A stretch of 64,000 nucleotides of DNA, from assembly GCF_001315985.1 (NCBI RefSeq), contig NZ_BBBI01000004.1, positions 62,001 to 126,000 on the forward strand, given 5' to 3'. The notes under the pieces were generated by a model. The model saw nothing but the letters and a program-made list of their open reading frames with translations, did not search any database and was not told the origin of the DNA. This DNA is from Vulcanisaeta distributa JCM 11216. Lineage in GTDB: Archaea; Thermoproteota; Thermoprotei; Thermoproteales; Thermocladiaceae. Positions 9,969 to 19,745 of this stretch are shown piece after piece. Positions within the stretch are counted from its first letter, which is position 1; each line of letters opens with the position of its first letter. Position numbers and translations under genes: made by a program.

Positions 9969-10069
9969 TTAATACTACCTAGTGGTTATATATAAGTTTC
10001 TCATCGTTGAAGATAAAGAAGTTATGAAACAGAAAGTATTTTTAGAGGTCTGTTCTTTAATAAAACTGA

Positions 10070-11604
10070 ATGAGTTTAGACTTTCAGTTAATAAAGCCAG
10101 TAGGACAATTCAAGGAACTGGAGAGGTACTCATTATACGAACCGTTTGCATATGCCACAATAATTCAAGACGAAAGGACCGGAGACATTATGTACTACCT
10201 GGAGGAGATAACACTTGATTCAATTGAACAGCAGGTGTATAAGGAGTTGGTGAGGATCGTCATGCTCGAATTACCACCGCCTGAGGATTTAATGAAGATG
10301 GGCGATGTTAAGAATTACCTACTCAATGAACTGAAGAAGATAGTTGGTAGGTATAGGAGACTCTTCAGGAATGTACAGTCATCATCCTTTGCCAAGTTTC
10401 TATACTACATGGAGAGGGACTTGCTCGGTTATGGACCAATAGATGCCTTAATGAGGGATGAGAATATTGAGGATATATCATGCGACGGCGTCGGCAGGCC
10501 CGTCTATGTATTTCATAGGAAGTATGAGTCCATACCAACAAACATCGTGCCAATGACCGACCAAGCCCTTGACGACTTAGTCGTTAAGTTAATACACATG
10601 TCCGGTAGGCACGTTTCAGTAGCGACGCCAATAGTTGATGCCCAGCTGCCTGATGGTTCTAGGATAGCCGTTACGTATAGGAGGGAGGTCTCGCCGGGTG
10701 GTTCGACATTCACGATAAGGAAGTTTAGGAAGAATCCGTTAACGTTCACGGAGCTGGTTAGGTACGGTAACATTAGTGCCGAGATTGCTGGTTACTTCTG
10801 GGTGATGCTTGATAATGGTAGGTCATTCCTGGTGCTTGGTGTCACGGGCGCCGGCAAGACGAGTTTCCTCAATGCCATGGCAACGTTCATTAAGCCCCAC
10901 ATGAAGATAATAACCGTTGAGGAGGTCCCAGAGATAAACCTGCCTCATAAGAATTGGGTCAGACTCGTCACCAGGCAGAGTTACGGCGCTGAGAAGATAA
11001 ATGAGATCACGCTATTTGACCTGGTTAAGGCGACACTTAGAATGAGGCCTGATTACCTAATCGTTGGTGAGATCAGGGGTGAGGAGGCCTACGTATTGTT
11101 CCAAGCCGTGAACACAGGCCACAGTGGCATATCGACAATGCACGCGGAGTCCTTTGAGGCTGCCGTTAATAGGCTCATGAGCCACCAATGAACATACCAC
11201 CGGCCTACATACCCGCCATGAACATATTCGTCATGATTAAGAGGGTTAAGATCGGCGGTAGGCTAACAAGGAGGGTTACTGAGGTTGGTGAGGTTTACAT
11301 GGATGGTGACAAGATTAGGTTTAACACAGTGTTTAGATGGAACCCGAGAACCGATACTCACGAGTCATACGTGGACAAGAGCGTCTTAATTAGGCAGATA
11401 AGTGACATGACTGGTAAGGATGTCGACGAACTACTCAGGGAGATAGAGACCAGGGCTAAGATTGTTAATTGGATGGTGAAGAATGAGGTGTATAACTTCG
11501 AGGATGTTTCAATGTATGTGCAGGCATACTATACGAACCCAGACTTAGTACTTAACCATGTCTTCGGCAAGGTGAGCGAGGTTGAGAGCGTTGCTCAGGT
11601 TTAA
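10070..11604 (+). CDS. Type II/IV secretion (pilus-type) ATPase, frameshifted
   Basis: A GspE/ArlI-superfamily ATPase that would power assembly of a pilus-like filament or secretion. It shows the linker YGPIDALMRDENIEDISCDG, Walker A LGVTGAGKTSFLNA, the Asp box region IITVEEVPEINL, and Walker B MRPDYLIVGEIRGEEA, then the His-box GHSGISTMHAES. The frame breaks near 11183: MSHQ is followed by a stop, but one extra A joins it to MNIPPAYIPAMNIFVMIKR and the C-terminal helices. The joined length of about 510 residues is normal for archaeal members. No ArlJ/TadC-like membrane platform gene follows, which is unusual. Confidence 0.85.
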
Positions 11605-11947
11605 GGATATTAATTCCCTGGTTAAGTATTTAAGTGAGGAATTGAATAAGTTATTAATAGCTAAGAAGGTAATAGAGGAGGAATTAAGCAAGGATTCGCT
11701 TGTGGATATAATTGAGATAGATAAGGATGGTAGTCTCACAATAAAGAGAGAAAGAATAACGGAGATCAGGGGGGGATTAGCCGAAAAAATCGATATAAGA
11801 ATCAAAGCCATAAACACGCTACTTGAGGAAATAAAGAGCATATTCAACGACGGTAATTATACGGGTATCGTACTACTCGAATTAGAGAATGGAATACCAA
11901 GCAGGGTTTTATTATCGCAACCACTGACCTTAGGTGAAGGCTCATGA
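11582..11947 (+). CDS. Small alpha-beta-alpha-beta protein A of the ATPase cluster
   Basis: A 121-residue protein with TTG start at 11582, overlapping the end of the ATPase gene by 23 nt. Plan: helix (SLVKYLSEELNKLLIAKKVI), strand pair (VDIIEIDKDGSLTIKRERIT), helix (DIRIKAINTLLEEIKSIF) and C-terminal hairpin TGIVLLELENGIPSRVLLSQ. The same plan and the same hairpin, hydrophobic strand then D/E-x-x-x-P and hydrophobic strand, recur in the next five genes. I do not recognise the family. A structural or regulatory partner of the ATPase is an inference from position. Confidence 0.55.
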   Translation: MRALLRFKDINSLVKYLSEELNKLLIAKKVIEEELSKDSLVDIIEIDKDGSLTIKRERITEIRGGLAEKIDIRIKAINTLLEEIKSIFNDGNYTGIVLLELENGIPSRVLLSQPLTLGEGS

Positions 11948-12795
11948 TAATACCAATACCCATATTAATAATCGCAATAATGATTGGTATGATTGTACTA
12001 GGCTTGATTAGGCCGCCGTTAACGGTTATAATACCGCTTCTTGGTATTTACGCAATATTGATGCTAATACCCTACATACTGCCTAATTTCTCAATTAACC
12101 AATACCTTGGTATTAAATACATAATACTTCCGGTAATTGGCTTAGCCGTAGGCTATGGAATATCCATATTAGCAAGTAAGTACATGAATGTGGATGTACG
12201 ATCACTCCTTGGATTAAAGCAGGGTCAAAGAGGAATTAAAAGGCCGAGTAACATCAGTAGTAAGCCGAAGGTTGAGAAGAGGACTGAAATTAAACCCGAG
12301 GATTTGGATAGGCTTATTAATGAAACAATTAATGAGCTAAAATCCGGTGCATCAACTAATGAGACATTGGGTAGCTGGATTGAGTACTATGATGGTTGGA
12401 CGGACGCTATAATAAGTATCTCAAGAAGATTCATGGACATTAAAGGAATTGCAGAGAGCATGAACAAGGAGGTCCCATTCCTATTAAGGGCTAGGCAATA
12501 TGAGAGTAAAGCCGCAATGCTTGGTTTAACCCTTAAGGAGGAGTCAGTCTTTAAGAAACAGAAGAAGACAAAGGTTGTCGAAGAGAGATTAGTAGTTTAT
12601 GTAAGGCCAGAGGAGATAGCCAATGAGTTAATGAACGATACTCAATTAATAAGTAACTATGTTAATGAGTTTAACAATATAGTTGAGAGGTTAGTGCATG
12701 ATAATGATATTTCTCAATACATGGGTAATTCGCAGGTGTTGGTTGTATACGTTGATGGGGGGGTACCAAGGAAGCTCATAATGATTAATAGGTAA
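11944..12795 (+). CDS. Membrane-anchored alpha-beta-alpha-beta protein B
   Basis: A 283-residue protein. Three hydrophobic segments occupy about residues 1-80 (PILIIAIMIGMIVLGL, VIIPLLGIYAILMLIPYIL, YIILPVIGLAVGYGISILA), followed by a basic linker and a soluble domain. That domain ends with strand VVEERLVVYVRPEEIANELM, helix QLISNYVNEFNNIVERL and hairpin VLVVYVDGGVPRKLIMINR, the same end as the neighbouring small proteins. Its ATG overlaps the previous stop (ATGA). It may be the membrane partner of the ATPase in place of a normal platform protein; this is inference. VDGGVP contains a G7 run that may have been VDGVP. Confidence 0.6.
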   Translation: MIIPIPILIIAIMIGMIVLGLIRPPLTVIIPLLGIYAILMLIPYILPNFSINQYLGIKYIILPVIGLAVGYGISILASKYMNVDVRSLLGLKQGQRGIKRPSNISSKPKVEKRTEIKPEDLDRLINETINELKSGASTNETLGSWIEYYDGWTDAIISISRRFMDIKGIAESMNKEVPFLLRARQYESKAAMLGLTLKEESVFKKQKKTKVVEERLVVYVRPEEIANELMNDTQLISNYVNEFNNIVERLVHDNDISQYMGNSQVLVVYVDGGVPRKLIMINR

Positions 12796-12797
12796 AA

Positions 12798-13217
12798 TTA
12801 GGCGCCCTCCTCACCCTGCATAATTATCATTATTGGTATTGAATCAACAAGTAATGCAATTATTGGGCGATCCTTATCGATGTAGAGCGACTCGAGTCTA
12901 TCGATTACCGACTTTATAATTGCTGATTTTTTCTGCATATATCCAGCAACATCATTAATCACATTATTTCTCGTATTGGTGCCCGGCTTATAGACAATTC
13001 TCACGGAAAACACCTCTGAGGAACCATCAATAAATCTAATATTTTCTGATATTTCGCTTGCCAATGTAGTGCTGCTTTCAGTACCTAGTATCTCATTCCA
13101 ATTCTGCTTAAGCATGTACATGAACCTATATGAATTACTTAGTTCGTTCTTTAGGGATTGAATCATCTCATTCAACGAGTTATATCTCTTGATCTCGATG
13201 ATCATGCGTACCACCAA
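12798..13217 (-). CDS. Small alpha-beta-alpha-beta protein C
   Basis: A 139-residue protein in a minus-strand set converging on the ATPase operon. Helix YNSLNEMIQSLKNELSNSYR, strand VFSVRIVYKPGTNTRNNVIN, helix KKSAIIKSVIDRLESLYI and hairpin RPIIALLVDSIPIMIIMQG. The C-terminal hairpin aligns by eye with proteins A, B, D, E and F of the cluster. It is the last gene of a run of four overlapping genes. No known domain. The intact frame and conserved plan make it a real gene. Confidence 0.55.
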   Translation of the reverse strand: MVVRMIIEIKRYNSLNEMIQSLKNELSNSYRFMYMLKQNWNEILGTESSTTLASEISENIRFIDGSSEVFSVRIVYKPGTNTRNNVINDVAGYMQKKSAIIKSVIDRLESLYIDKDRPIIALLVDSIPIMIIMQGEEGA

Positions 13218-13845
13218 TCAATTCCTCAATTTTCTTAAAGGGTTCTGGGTAATTTATATCACTTATTTTCACAACTGTTTCAAAGCTATTTGAGCCAGTG
13301 CTCATTGAGGAGATCAATTTATCAATAGTTACCATTACCTTAGCCAACTCATCGGCAGTCAAGCCAGTAATGCCAACCAAAACGCTGGGTATTTCCGCCA
13401 TCTCCTTAATGTTCGATAGAGTCAATAATGGTAAATCTGACACATCAGGTAATGAGTAACCTATGATTACGTCTATCGATGAACCATCAATAATAACCGT
13501 ATAATTATCGCCTATACCGAGTTTTTCGCTAAATTCCGTAACCTGCTTAATAGCCATGAGCACATTTGTGTAATAATTAATTGCGTCCCTAATTATATCC
13601 TTATAACCACTGGCCGTTAACACGTAAATAACCTCAATATCACCCACCTTAGATGTTACATTCGTGCCACCCTTAGTATACCTGGCTGAAGATGACTTAC
13701 TCCTTAATTCCCTTATTAATTTGTTCACAGTCTCGTTATCAAGATTGATTGCATACATCTCATTGAGAACTTGCAGTATTTCATTAAGCCTACTACCAAG
13801 ATCTAGGATCGTGTTCTTTAATTTATCACTTCTTAGCACTATCAA
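13180..13845 (-). CDS. Alpha-beta-alpha-beta protein D (longer member)
   Basis: A 221-residue protein. The first 130 residues follow the cluster plan: helix LKNTILDLGSRLNEILQVL, strand VGDIEVIYVLTASGYKDIIR, helix YTNVLMAIKQVTEFSEKLG and hairpin YTVIIDGSSIDVIIGYS. About 90 further residues follow (ELAKVMVTIDKLISSM and others), ending in HDHRD. It overlaps protein C by 38 nt and protein E by 20 nt, so the four genes are surely one transcript. Unknown family. Confidence 0.55.
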   Translation of the reverse strand: MIVLRSDKLKNTILDLGSRLNEILQVLNEMYAINLDNETVNKLIRELRSKSSSARYTKGGTNVTSKVGDIEVIYVLTASGYKDIIRDAINYYTNVLMAIKQVTEFSEKLGIGDNYTVIIDGSSIDVIIGYSLPDVSDLPLLTLSNIKEMAEIPSVLVGITGLTADELAKVMVTIDKLISSMSTGSNSFETVVKISDINYPEPFKKIEELIGGTHDHRDQEI

Positions 13846-14215
13846 GGTCGATCACCACCAGAGATGGTACATCAGCGAAGTACCTAACCATGGCTTTAAG
13901 ACCGTGATCCTTAAGCTTGCTTAGCCTACCCTCAAGGACCTCGTAAACCGCATATTCCAGCTTAAGGAGTTGTATAGCTCTTGAGAACAATTCCCTATAG
14001 GCCTCCCTCGATGGTCTCTTATATATTATTATTGGAATTGAGTTAGGTATGTCGATAAGTATTTTTTCACTTTTCACCGGTAGGTCTGCAATGCCGGTGA
14101 TCTTGCTATATACTTCATAGAGGCCCTTAACGTATTCCGTAACTCTCTTCTTATTCTCCAGTACTCTCTTGTATAGTTCATCGATTTCTATGCTTATGTC
14201 TACGTTGGTGCTCAT
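13826..14215 (-). CDS. Small alpha-beta-alpha-beta protein E
   Basis: A 129-residue protein. Helix DELYKRVLENKKRVTEYVKG, strand pair KILIDIPNSIPIIIYKRPSR, helix LFSRAIQLLKLEYAVYEVLE and a C-terminal strand VPSLVVIDLDSA. The plan matches the other members of the cluster, although the last hairpin is cut short. Its ATG overlaps the stop of protein F (ATGA-type junction at 14212-14215). Family unknown; the role is inferred only from gene order next to the pilus-type ATPase. Confidence 0.55.
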   Translation of the reverse strand: MSTNVDISIEIDELYKRVLENKKRVTEYVKGLYEVYSKITGIADLPVKSEKILIDIPNSIPIIIYKRPSREAYRELFSRAIQLLKLEYAVYEVLEGRLSKLKDHGLKAMVRYFADVPSLVVIDLDSAKK

Positions 14216-14607
14216 GGCATTATCACCAACCTAGTCTTCTTATTTGTATAATCTATTATTATCATAATAGATGCATTCCTATCTTTAATTCTATTTAAAT
14301 AATTGCTTATCTTTTCAATTTCATTTATAACGTAATTAATATTATTCTCTATTGCACCTAACTTATTTAATAGCCATGCTGAGTGAGGCATTATGTGTAT
14401 ATTTATAATCTGAGGTATGGCCTGGACCGTTATTACACGGTGGGATGGCTGAAAACCAAGCCTTACAAGTCTCTCCTCAGTTTCGGCGTTTTCCTTCATT
14501 CTCTCCTTAATTAATCCATAGTGTTCCCTCAGGTTTAATAATTGGTCTTTAATGATGCTCAATTTGTTTATGGCATCCTCAATCGTATTAAATAATAGCA
14601 CTAACAT
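14212..14607 (-). CDS. Small alpha-beta-alpha-beta protein F
   Basis: A 131-residue protein. Helical N terminus (DAINKLSIIKDQLLNLREHY and onward), strands VITVQAIPQIINIHIMPHSA, helix NNINYVINEIEKISNYLNRI and C-terminal hairpin SIMIIIDYTNKKTRLVIMP. It heads the minus-strand run F-E-D-C. The ends of F, C and B are alike: a strand of four to five I/V/L, then D or YVD, a turn, and a second strand. No known domain. Confidence 0.55.
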   Translation of the reverse strand: MLVLLFNTIEDAINKLSIIKDQLLNLREHYGLIKERMKENAETEERLVRLGFQPSHRVITVQAIPQIINIHIMPHSAWLLNKLGAIENNINYVINEIEKISNYLNRIKDRNASIMIIIDYTNKKTRLVIMP

Positions 14608-14681
14608 TCAGATTCTCATTAATTAAGCTATATTTATTCTTTACTTGTGCGAATAACATTGGGTATACATGAGACGCGCTA

Positions 14682-14909
14682 TTACGTCTCTTCCCTAATT
14701 AATCTAGAGATTTCATTTATGGCCTTATTCATATCCTTAATATCATTATGAATAGCCATTATCTCGGCTATAATTAATGAGTTATCAAGGCACTTAATGA
14801 GCAGATCAGCCCAATTCTTTGAATGGGATGCTTGCTTGAGCCTTTTTAACTCTTCGTATTGATGCTCATCCACCTCGATCACGATTCTTCTCTTACCATT
14901 TTTAGCCAT
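14682..14909 (-). CDS. Ribbon-helix-helix-like small regulator
   Basis: A 75-residue basic protein. The start RRIVIEVDEHQYEELKRLKQ followed by SHSKNWADLLIKCLDN has the strand-helix-helix pattern of CopG/MetJ-type DNA-binding proteins, with a helical tail IHNDIKDMNKAINEISRLIR for multimerisation. It lies just upstream of, and on the same strand as, the small-protein run F-E-D-C, so it could control that operon. The assignment rests on pattern only. Confidence 0.55.
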   Translation of the reverse strand: MAKNGKRRIVIEVDEHQYEELKRLKQASHSKNWADLLIKCLDNSLIIAEIMAIHNDIKDMNKAINEISRLIREET

Positions 14910-14954
14910 GCATTCAATGAATTAGCAACTAATTTTAAAGCTAACACTCTAAAA

Positions 14955-17380
14955 CTACTTACCTCTTTTTTGCGATTTAGTAACACTTATCATATATTCC
15001 GGTATTTCGATATACTTTACATAGTATTGGATGAGAACTTTAACTACCTCTCTGAGCATGAGCATAAGCGTTGACTTCCTGATACCAAGAACCTTAGCTG
15101 ATTCCCTCCAAGGTCTTGCCTGTAACACCTTACAAATCAAGGTCTCCTCATAGTATTGCGGCAATGCGATATTATCAATGCCCTTCCTAAGGTAGTACGT
15201 CTTAACAAGCTCTGTTATCGCATCTGCCGTATTCTCATAGGTCATTGGACCCCATGAGTACGCAATTAAGCGCCTTGCCTGAGCCTCAGTGAGTCTAGGA
15301 CCATAATTGGGGGGGTCCAGGGCTTGTCCCCAATCAGTCAATAGCATTCTAACAACGTCAGGTTCCATGTCATGGAACGGACCCTGCAATGAATTAAGAA
15401 GCCTTAGCCTAAACTCCTTATTTGCATAGATAGCAGCATCCCTGGCCTTCTCACTTATTGGCTTAACAAGCAATACACTATACTCACCACTTATTGGATT
15501 CCTCTCAGGGCTTATGTGGACTGGCATGTAACCATTCCTAATCCAGAAATTCAGTAGCTTAGCGTTGACGCCAAAACCAACACCAACCCAATCAATGCCC
15601 TTTTCCTTAGCCTCCTCCTCAATCCTCCTAAGCATTTCAGTACCAAGGCCCTTGTCCTGAAGCTCGGGGGGGTGTGTCGCAATCCTAATAATCCTCCAAC
15701 CCTTAACTTAGCAAAGTCCGTGAGCCCCCAATACTTAATTAGCCTGTCCGGTATTATATTTCCAGGCAATTTTAGTCCCCTCACAACCATGTCGATCAAG
15801 TCATCGCCTATGCCACCCTCCTCGGCCAACTCCACGGACACCACGATCTTACCATTACCAAGTGTTAAGGCCCTTATGAAGTGATGGGGGGGCGCGTCCA
15901 TCATCATTCCCAAGTCATCAGGTTCATTCCTATAGTGGGCCTGAACATAAATACCAAAGAATTGCCTTAACCTATCCTCACTTAATAGAAAGAACTCCTT
16001 AAGATCTGGAATCAAGTAATTAAACTCATGTCTATTTATTAATTCATAATCCTCCTCAGTTATCTTCGCAGGCTCAGCATCAAGTAATAGAGTATCAAAT
16101 AACCACTGCTCCACTGGGTCATTGGGTGCATACCTAATTGGCTCCTTAAGCTCATACTCAATAACCTTTGTGTTCTTATCCTCATGCAAGTACTTAAGGA
16201 ACCTAAGGCTAAAGCCTCTACCGGCGCCTTCATAACCATGTATGGTGGATGCATATATAACCCTGCTAAACCTCTCATGTATCCCATATAGCACTGGGAG
16301 CGGTATCATCGCAGCCTCATCAACTACGACGATATCCCTACCCTCCTCACTAAGCATGTCGTACGGCCTCACATAATCTATGAAGATAGAGATGCCAACC
16401 TTAACCGAAACGACATCACCACCCCCCCAGTAACCCACGTCTACATCGTAATTCAACGCCTTAAGGCCCTTTATCACGAACTCCATCAGCGTTGATACAT
16501 TGCTCGGGTTCATTGCCGTGACTGCGAACCTGGCCCTACCCTTAACCTTCCTAAGCCTATGAGCAAGAGCCGCCAGCGCCAAGCCAATGATTGCCGACTT
16601 ACCCCCCCTACCCCCCCTATCCGCTATCAACACAACATCCACCTTCTTACCCCCCCTCGGAGGCCTCTCCAGCAGTATCTCCATTGCTTTAAGGGCCTCG
16701 ACCTGGTCCTGAGTCTTAGCCAGTTCGTAAATGGCCTTCGAAAACCTAATCCTCTCTGGCATCACTATCTCCCTTGGCTTCCAAGGCTGTGAATCACCAA
16801 TGACGGGTTCCTTGATTACCTCATCATTATTAACGTTGATTATTAACGCCTTGCTCATGCCCATTAACTTATTCCAGAACCTAATCTTCAGGAAATGCCT
16901 AACATCCTCAGGCCTATACTGCGGGACCAACAGGCTTTGCTGAAACTTCGTTAATTGCCTAACCCATTCATCCAGTGGTGGTACCATGAATACGTAAACA
17001 CCACCACCCTTAACAATGCCTCCTAACCTACCGACATCATTTGGCTTTAGGTCATTCATTAAGTCAAGGATTGCAAAGTCGACGGTGGTGCCGAGGAGCT
17101 TATCCGTATCCTTATATGGCCTATAGTCAATACTTACGGGAATCCCCCCCTCAATGAACTCCTTAAACTTACTCATTCTCCTCTGCGCATCTGAATATTC
17201 GGGTTGATACATGTACAGTCCATGCGGTTCCTTAACCATTGATGAGAATACCCTGAGGGCTTCAGCGGCGTACTTGGCAAGTTTTTCCTCATCAGTGCCT
17301 ACGAGGACTACGAGTCCTCTATGATTTGAGGATGACCCCCCCTCCTTAACCAAGCCCTGCAACAGCTCTGTCCAGCCCAT
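14955..17380 (-). CDS. tmcA: tRNA(Met) cytidine acetyltransferase TmcA/Kre33-like, frameshifted
   Basis: RNA cytidine acetyltransferase of the TmcA/NAT10 family, which makes ac4C using ATP and acetyl-CoA. N-terminal DUF1726-like region, then the RecD-like helicase part: P-loop as read IADRGGRGGKSAIIG (both GG pairs come from C7 runs at about 16602-16620; four C each would give the canonical ADRGRGKSA) and DIVVVDEAAMIPLPVL as Walker B. The GNAT part reads IATHPPELQDKGLGTEMLRR, where four C would give the usual HPELQ. The frame breaks near 15703: one missing A in AAGTTAAGGG. Joined length is about 800 residues, normal for the family. Confidence 0.92.
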
Positions 17381-17498
17381 ATCCTCTGTCCAGCCTTATC
17401 AATGTGAATTAGGGCTTATAAACATATGCGAATTGCATTAATTGGTGATTAGGCGCGTTGGTTCTGAGTAGTGATGAGTGACGGGCGAGAAGGATGAC

Positions 17499-18056
17499 TC
17501 ACCTCCTCGGGAATATTGACCTGCAGGATACCTGGCCTCTCCTGAGCATGCTCATGAACTCAATGTATGAGTCATAGACATCCCTAATCCACGTATTAAT
17601 GCCCTTAAAGTACACAGGCTCCGTATTCAGTAACTCAAGCAGCTCATCAGTACTTAATTTATTTACGTAATAACAAGGGTCCTTAAGTAGTAATACCCTA
17701 CGGTATTCCCGAGCCATAACCTCAGTCACCGGTGTCCCCAACTCATAATTAATATGCTTGATTAACGGCTCAACATCACTTAACGAAATATTATTCACAA
17801 AGCCCCTGCGCTCCCACTCATTAACAACGGAGTAGAAGTACTTGATTAAGTCATCTAGGTATGGGCGCCCATTATTAAAGTACATTAGGACTATTGGGTG
17901 ATTAAGCCAACCGGCCCTGCCATCCCTGAGAATACCGAGCTTCCTAAGTATTGCAAGTATTACCTGCTTAGCCTCAACCCTCTGCTTACCAAGCCTTAAA
18001 TCATCTAGGAAACTTGCCGATTTCCCATGGTCAATGTACGGCCTAAACACCTGCAT
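17499..18056 (-). CDS. Pyrimidine-dimer DNA glycosylase (Pyr_excise)-like protein
   Basis: The N terminus MQVFRPYIDHGKSASFLDDL followed by RLGKQRVEAKQVI fits the T4 endonuclease V-like Pyr_excise family, which recognises UV dimers or related lesions. The conserved Arg-Leu-Gly-x-Gln-Arg segment is present at about residues 22-27, with WLNHPIVLMYFNN as the second conserved patch. At 185 residues it is close to archaeal and bacterial relatives. The frame is intact, ATG at 18056. Family members outside phage are mostly untested, so activity is inference. Confidence 0.65.
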   Translation of the reverse strand: MQVFRPYIDHGKSASFLDDLRLGKQRVEAKQVILAILRKLGILRDGRAGWLNHPIVLMYFNNGRPYLDDLIKYFYSVVNEWERRGFVNNISLSDVEPLIKHINYELGTPVTEVMAREYRRVLLLKDPCYYVNKLSTDELLELLNTEPVYFKGINTWIRDVYDSYIEFMSMLRRGQVSCRSIFPRR

Positions 18057-18245
18057 TAATGGAACGTAAATTATGAAGGCCTTTATTTTTAGTCCTTAAG
18101 GTAATAAATGAAGGTAGTACTTAAAAATACGGTCTCTCCTTAAGGCACGTATGCTTATGAATAGCATCCAATTACATAGGTATTACGTAAAAAATACGTT
18201 AAAGGACTCATCAAATAATGAGGCGTTGAACCAGGGTGATACCGC

Positions 18246-19745
18246 ATGATACCAATACACAGTGACCCCCCCATACTAATAGCGTCATTAGCCTTACCCT
18301 TCATAGCCTCAGTAATAGCCGGGGGGGCGATAGGTAAAAAATTTAGTAGGGCGGCCATGATAATTACCTCGGCCTCTTTTGCACCACTTTTCGTATATGC
18401 CTCATACCTACTAGCGCTCAGTAAAACTTACTTAATACCCCCCCTTGGTTACTTGCCGAAACCAATAGGCATGATATATTTAATAAGTGATGGTCTCAGC
18501 AACGCCTTTGGCCTAGCAATAGCACTTGTGGGGGGGGTTGCACTAGAGATTGCCTCTTATCCATACATGAAGCATAGATTCCATGTCCTGGAACTACCTG
18601 AGCAATTCGACGTATACTACCTACTCTTCACATTATGTGCTGCAAGCATGGAATTACTAATATACTCATACAACCTACTATTAATGTATATAGCCCTTGA
18701 AGTATCATTAATAACACCGGTCATACTAATTTATTACTATGGCTATGATACCCAGGGCAAATCAAGGCGCTGGATAGCGCTTCTGTACTTCGTATATGGA
18801 ATGCTGGCGAGCACATTATTCTTAATAGGCGCAGTCCTGGTTGCCCTAGAGAATAATACCATGGACCTCGCCGCGATAAAGAACATATCGCTCATAGCAT
18901 GGGCACTGATGTTCATTGGATTACTAATTAAGTTACCAAGCTTCGGTCCGCATGTGTGGATACCCTGGGTCCACGGTTCTCACCCAACACCAGTCGCAGC
19001 TCTGATATCGGGTCTCGTTGGTTTAATGGCTTACGTATTAGCAAGGATCTACATCATCTCCCCCCCATACTTCATCGATGAGTTTAGATTACCAATACTT
19101 ATTTATGCCATAGTTGGCGGTATCATAATAAGCCTTGGCGTAATTAGGCATCAATATCATTATAAGTGGTTGTTGGCGTACTCAACAGCGGCAAACTCCA
19201 CGTACCTACTAATAGGGCTGGCATTAGGTTCTTACGGAATACTTGGGTTAACAATGCATTACATATCGCATTTATTCGGCAAAACAGTCCTCTTCATGAC
19301 CGCGGCCTCAATAATTGTTTACTATGAGGAGTTTGATATAAGGAAGATGGGCGGGTTACAAACATATATACCATCAGTCGGTGCGGCTGCGGTGCTTGGC
19401 TGGATGGCTCTTTCTGGAGTATTAACTCTATCAATGCTCGCTGAATTCTACCTATTTCTCGGCTTAGTGAATGTCATACTACCATCATACCCACTATGGG
19501 TATTTATTGGTTTAGCCGTTGGTTTAGCCGCAATATTTGTATTAACGGGATACTACGGCTTTTGGACGCTGAAGCAGGTATTTTATGGACAACCTAGGGG
19601 TAATTATCATAAGGTTAATGTTGATCCTAAGCTCGTAATACCATTATACGTGCTTGGTCTAGCTGCGATAATACTTTTATTCCCACCAGCGTCAACATAT
19701 ATCGTGCATTCAATATTAATGAGTATTGGCATGATAATGAGGTGA
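18246..19745 (+). CDS. nuoM: Proton-pumping NADH dehydrogenase-type subunit M
   Basis: A 499-residue polytopic membrane protein with about 14 hydrophobic segments. It has the antiporter-like core of NuoM/MrpD proteins: YIALEVSLITPVILIYYYGY with the key Glu, LLIKLPSFGPHVWIPWVHGS and HPTPVAALISGLVG with the conserved Lys and His, and MHYISHLFGKTVLFMTAASI. Five G7/C7 runs lie in the gene, all in frame, each adding one Gly or Pro. The gene overlaps the next one, NuoL-like, at ATGATGG. No other nuo genes occur in the window. Confidence 0.85.
   Translation: MIPIHSDPPILIASLALPFIASVIAGGAIGKKFSRAAMIITSASFAPLFVYASYLLALSKTYLIPPLGYLPKPIGMIYLISDGLSNAFGLAIALVGGVALEIASYPYMKHRFHVLELPEQFDVYYLLFTLCAASMELLIYSYNLLLMYIALEVSLITPVILIYYYGYDTQGKSRRWIALLYFVYGMLASTLFLIGAVLVALENNTMDLAAIKNISLIAWALMFIGLLIKLPSFGPHVWIPWVHGSHPTPVAALISGLVGLMAYVLARIYIISPPYFIDEFRLPILIYAIVGGIIISLGVIRHQYHYKWLLAYSTAANSTYLLIGLALGSYGILGLTMHYISHLFGKTVLFMTAASIIVYYEEFDIRKMGGLQTYIPSVGAAAVLGWMALSGVLTLSMLAEFYLFLGLVNVILPSYPLWVFIGLAVGLAAIFVLTGYYGFWTLKQVFYGQPRGNYHKVNVDPKLVIPLYVLGLAAIILLFPPASTYIVHSILMSIGMIMR

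Noticed and set aside
10070-12795. Archaellum operon
   Set aside because: The ATPase is of the right superfamily, but no archaellin, ArlJ, ArlH or prepilin peptidase is nearby.
16559-16792. Forward frames inside tmcA
   Set aside because: They are Pro/His/Leu-rich shadows of the C7 runs on the opposite strand.
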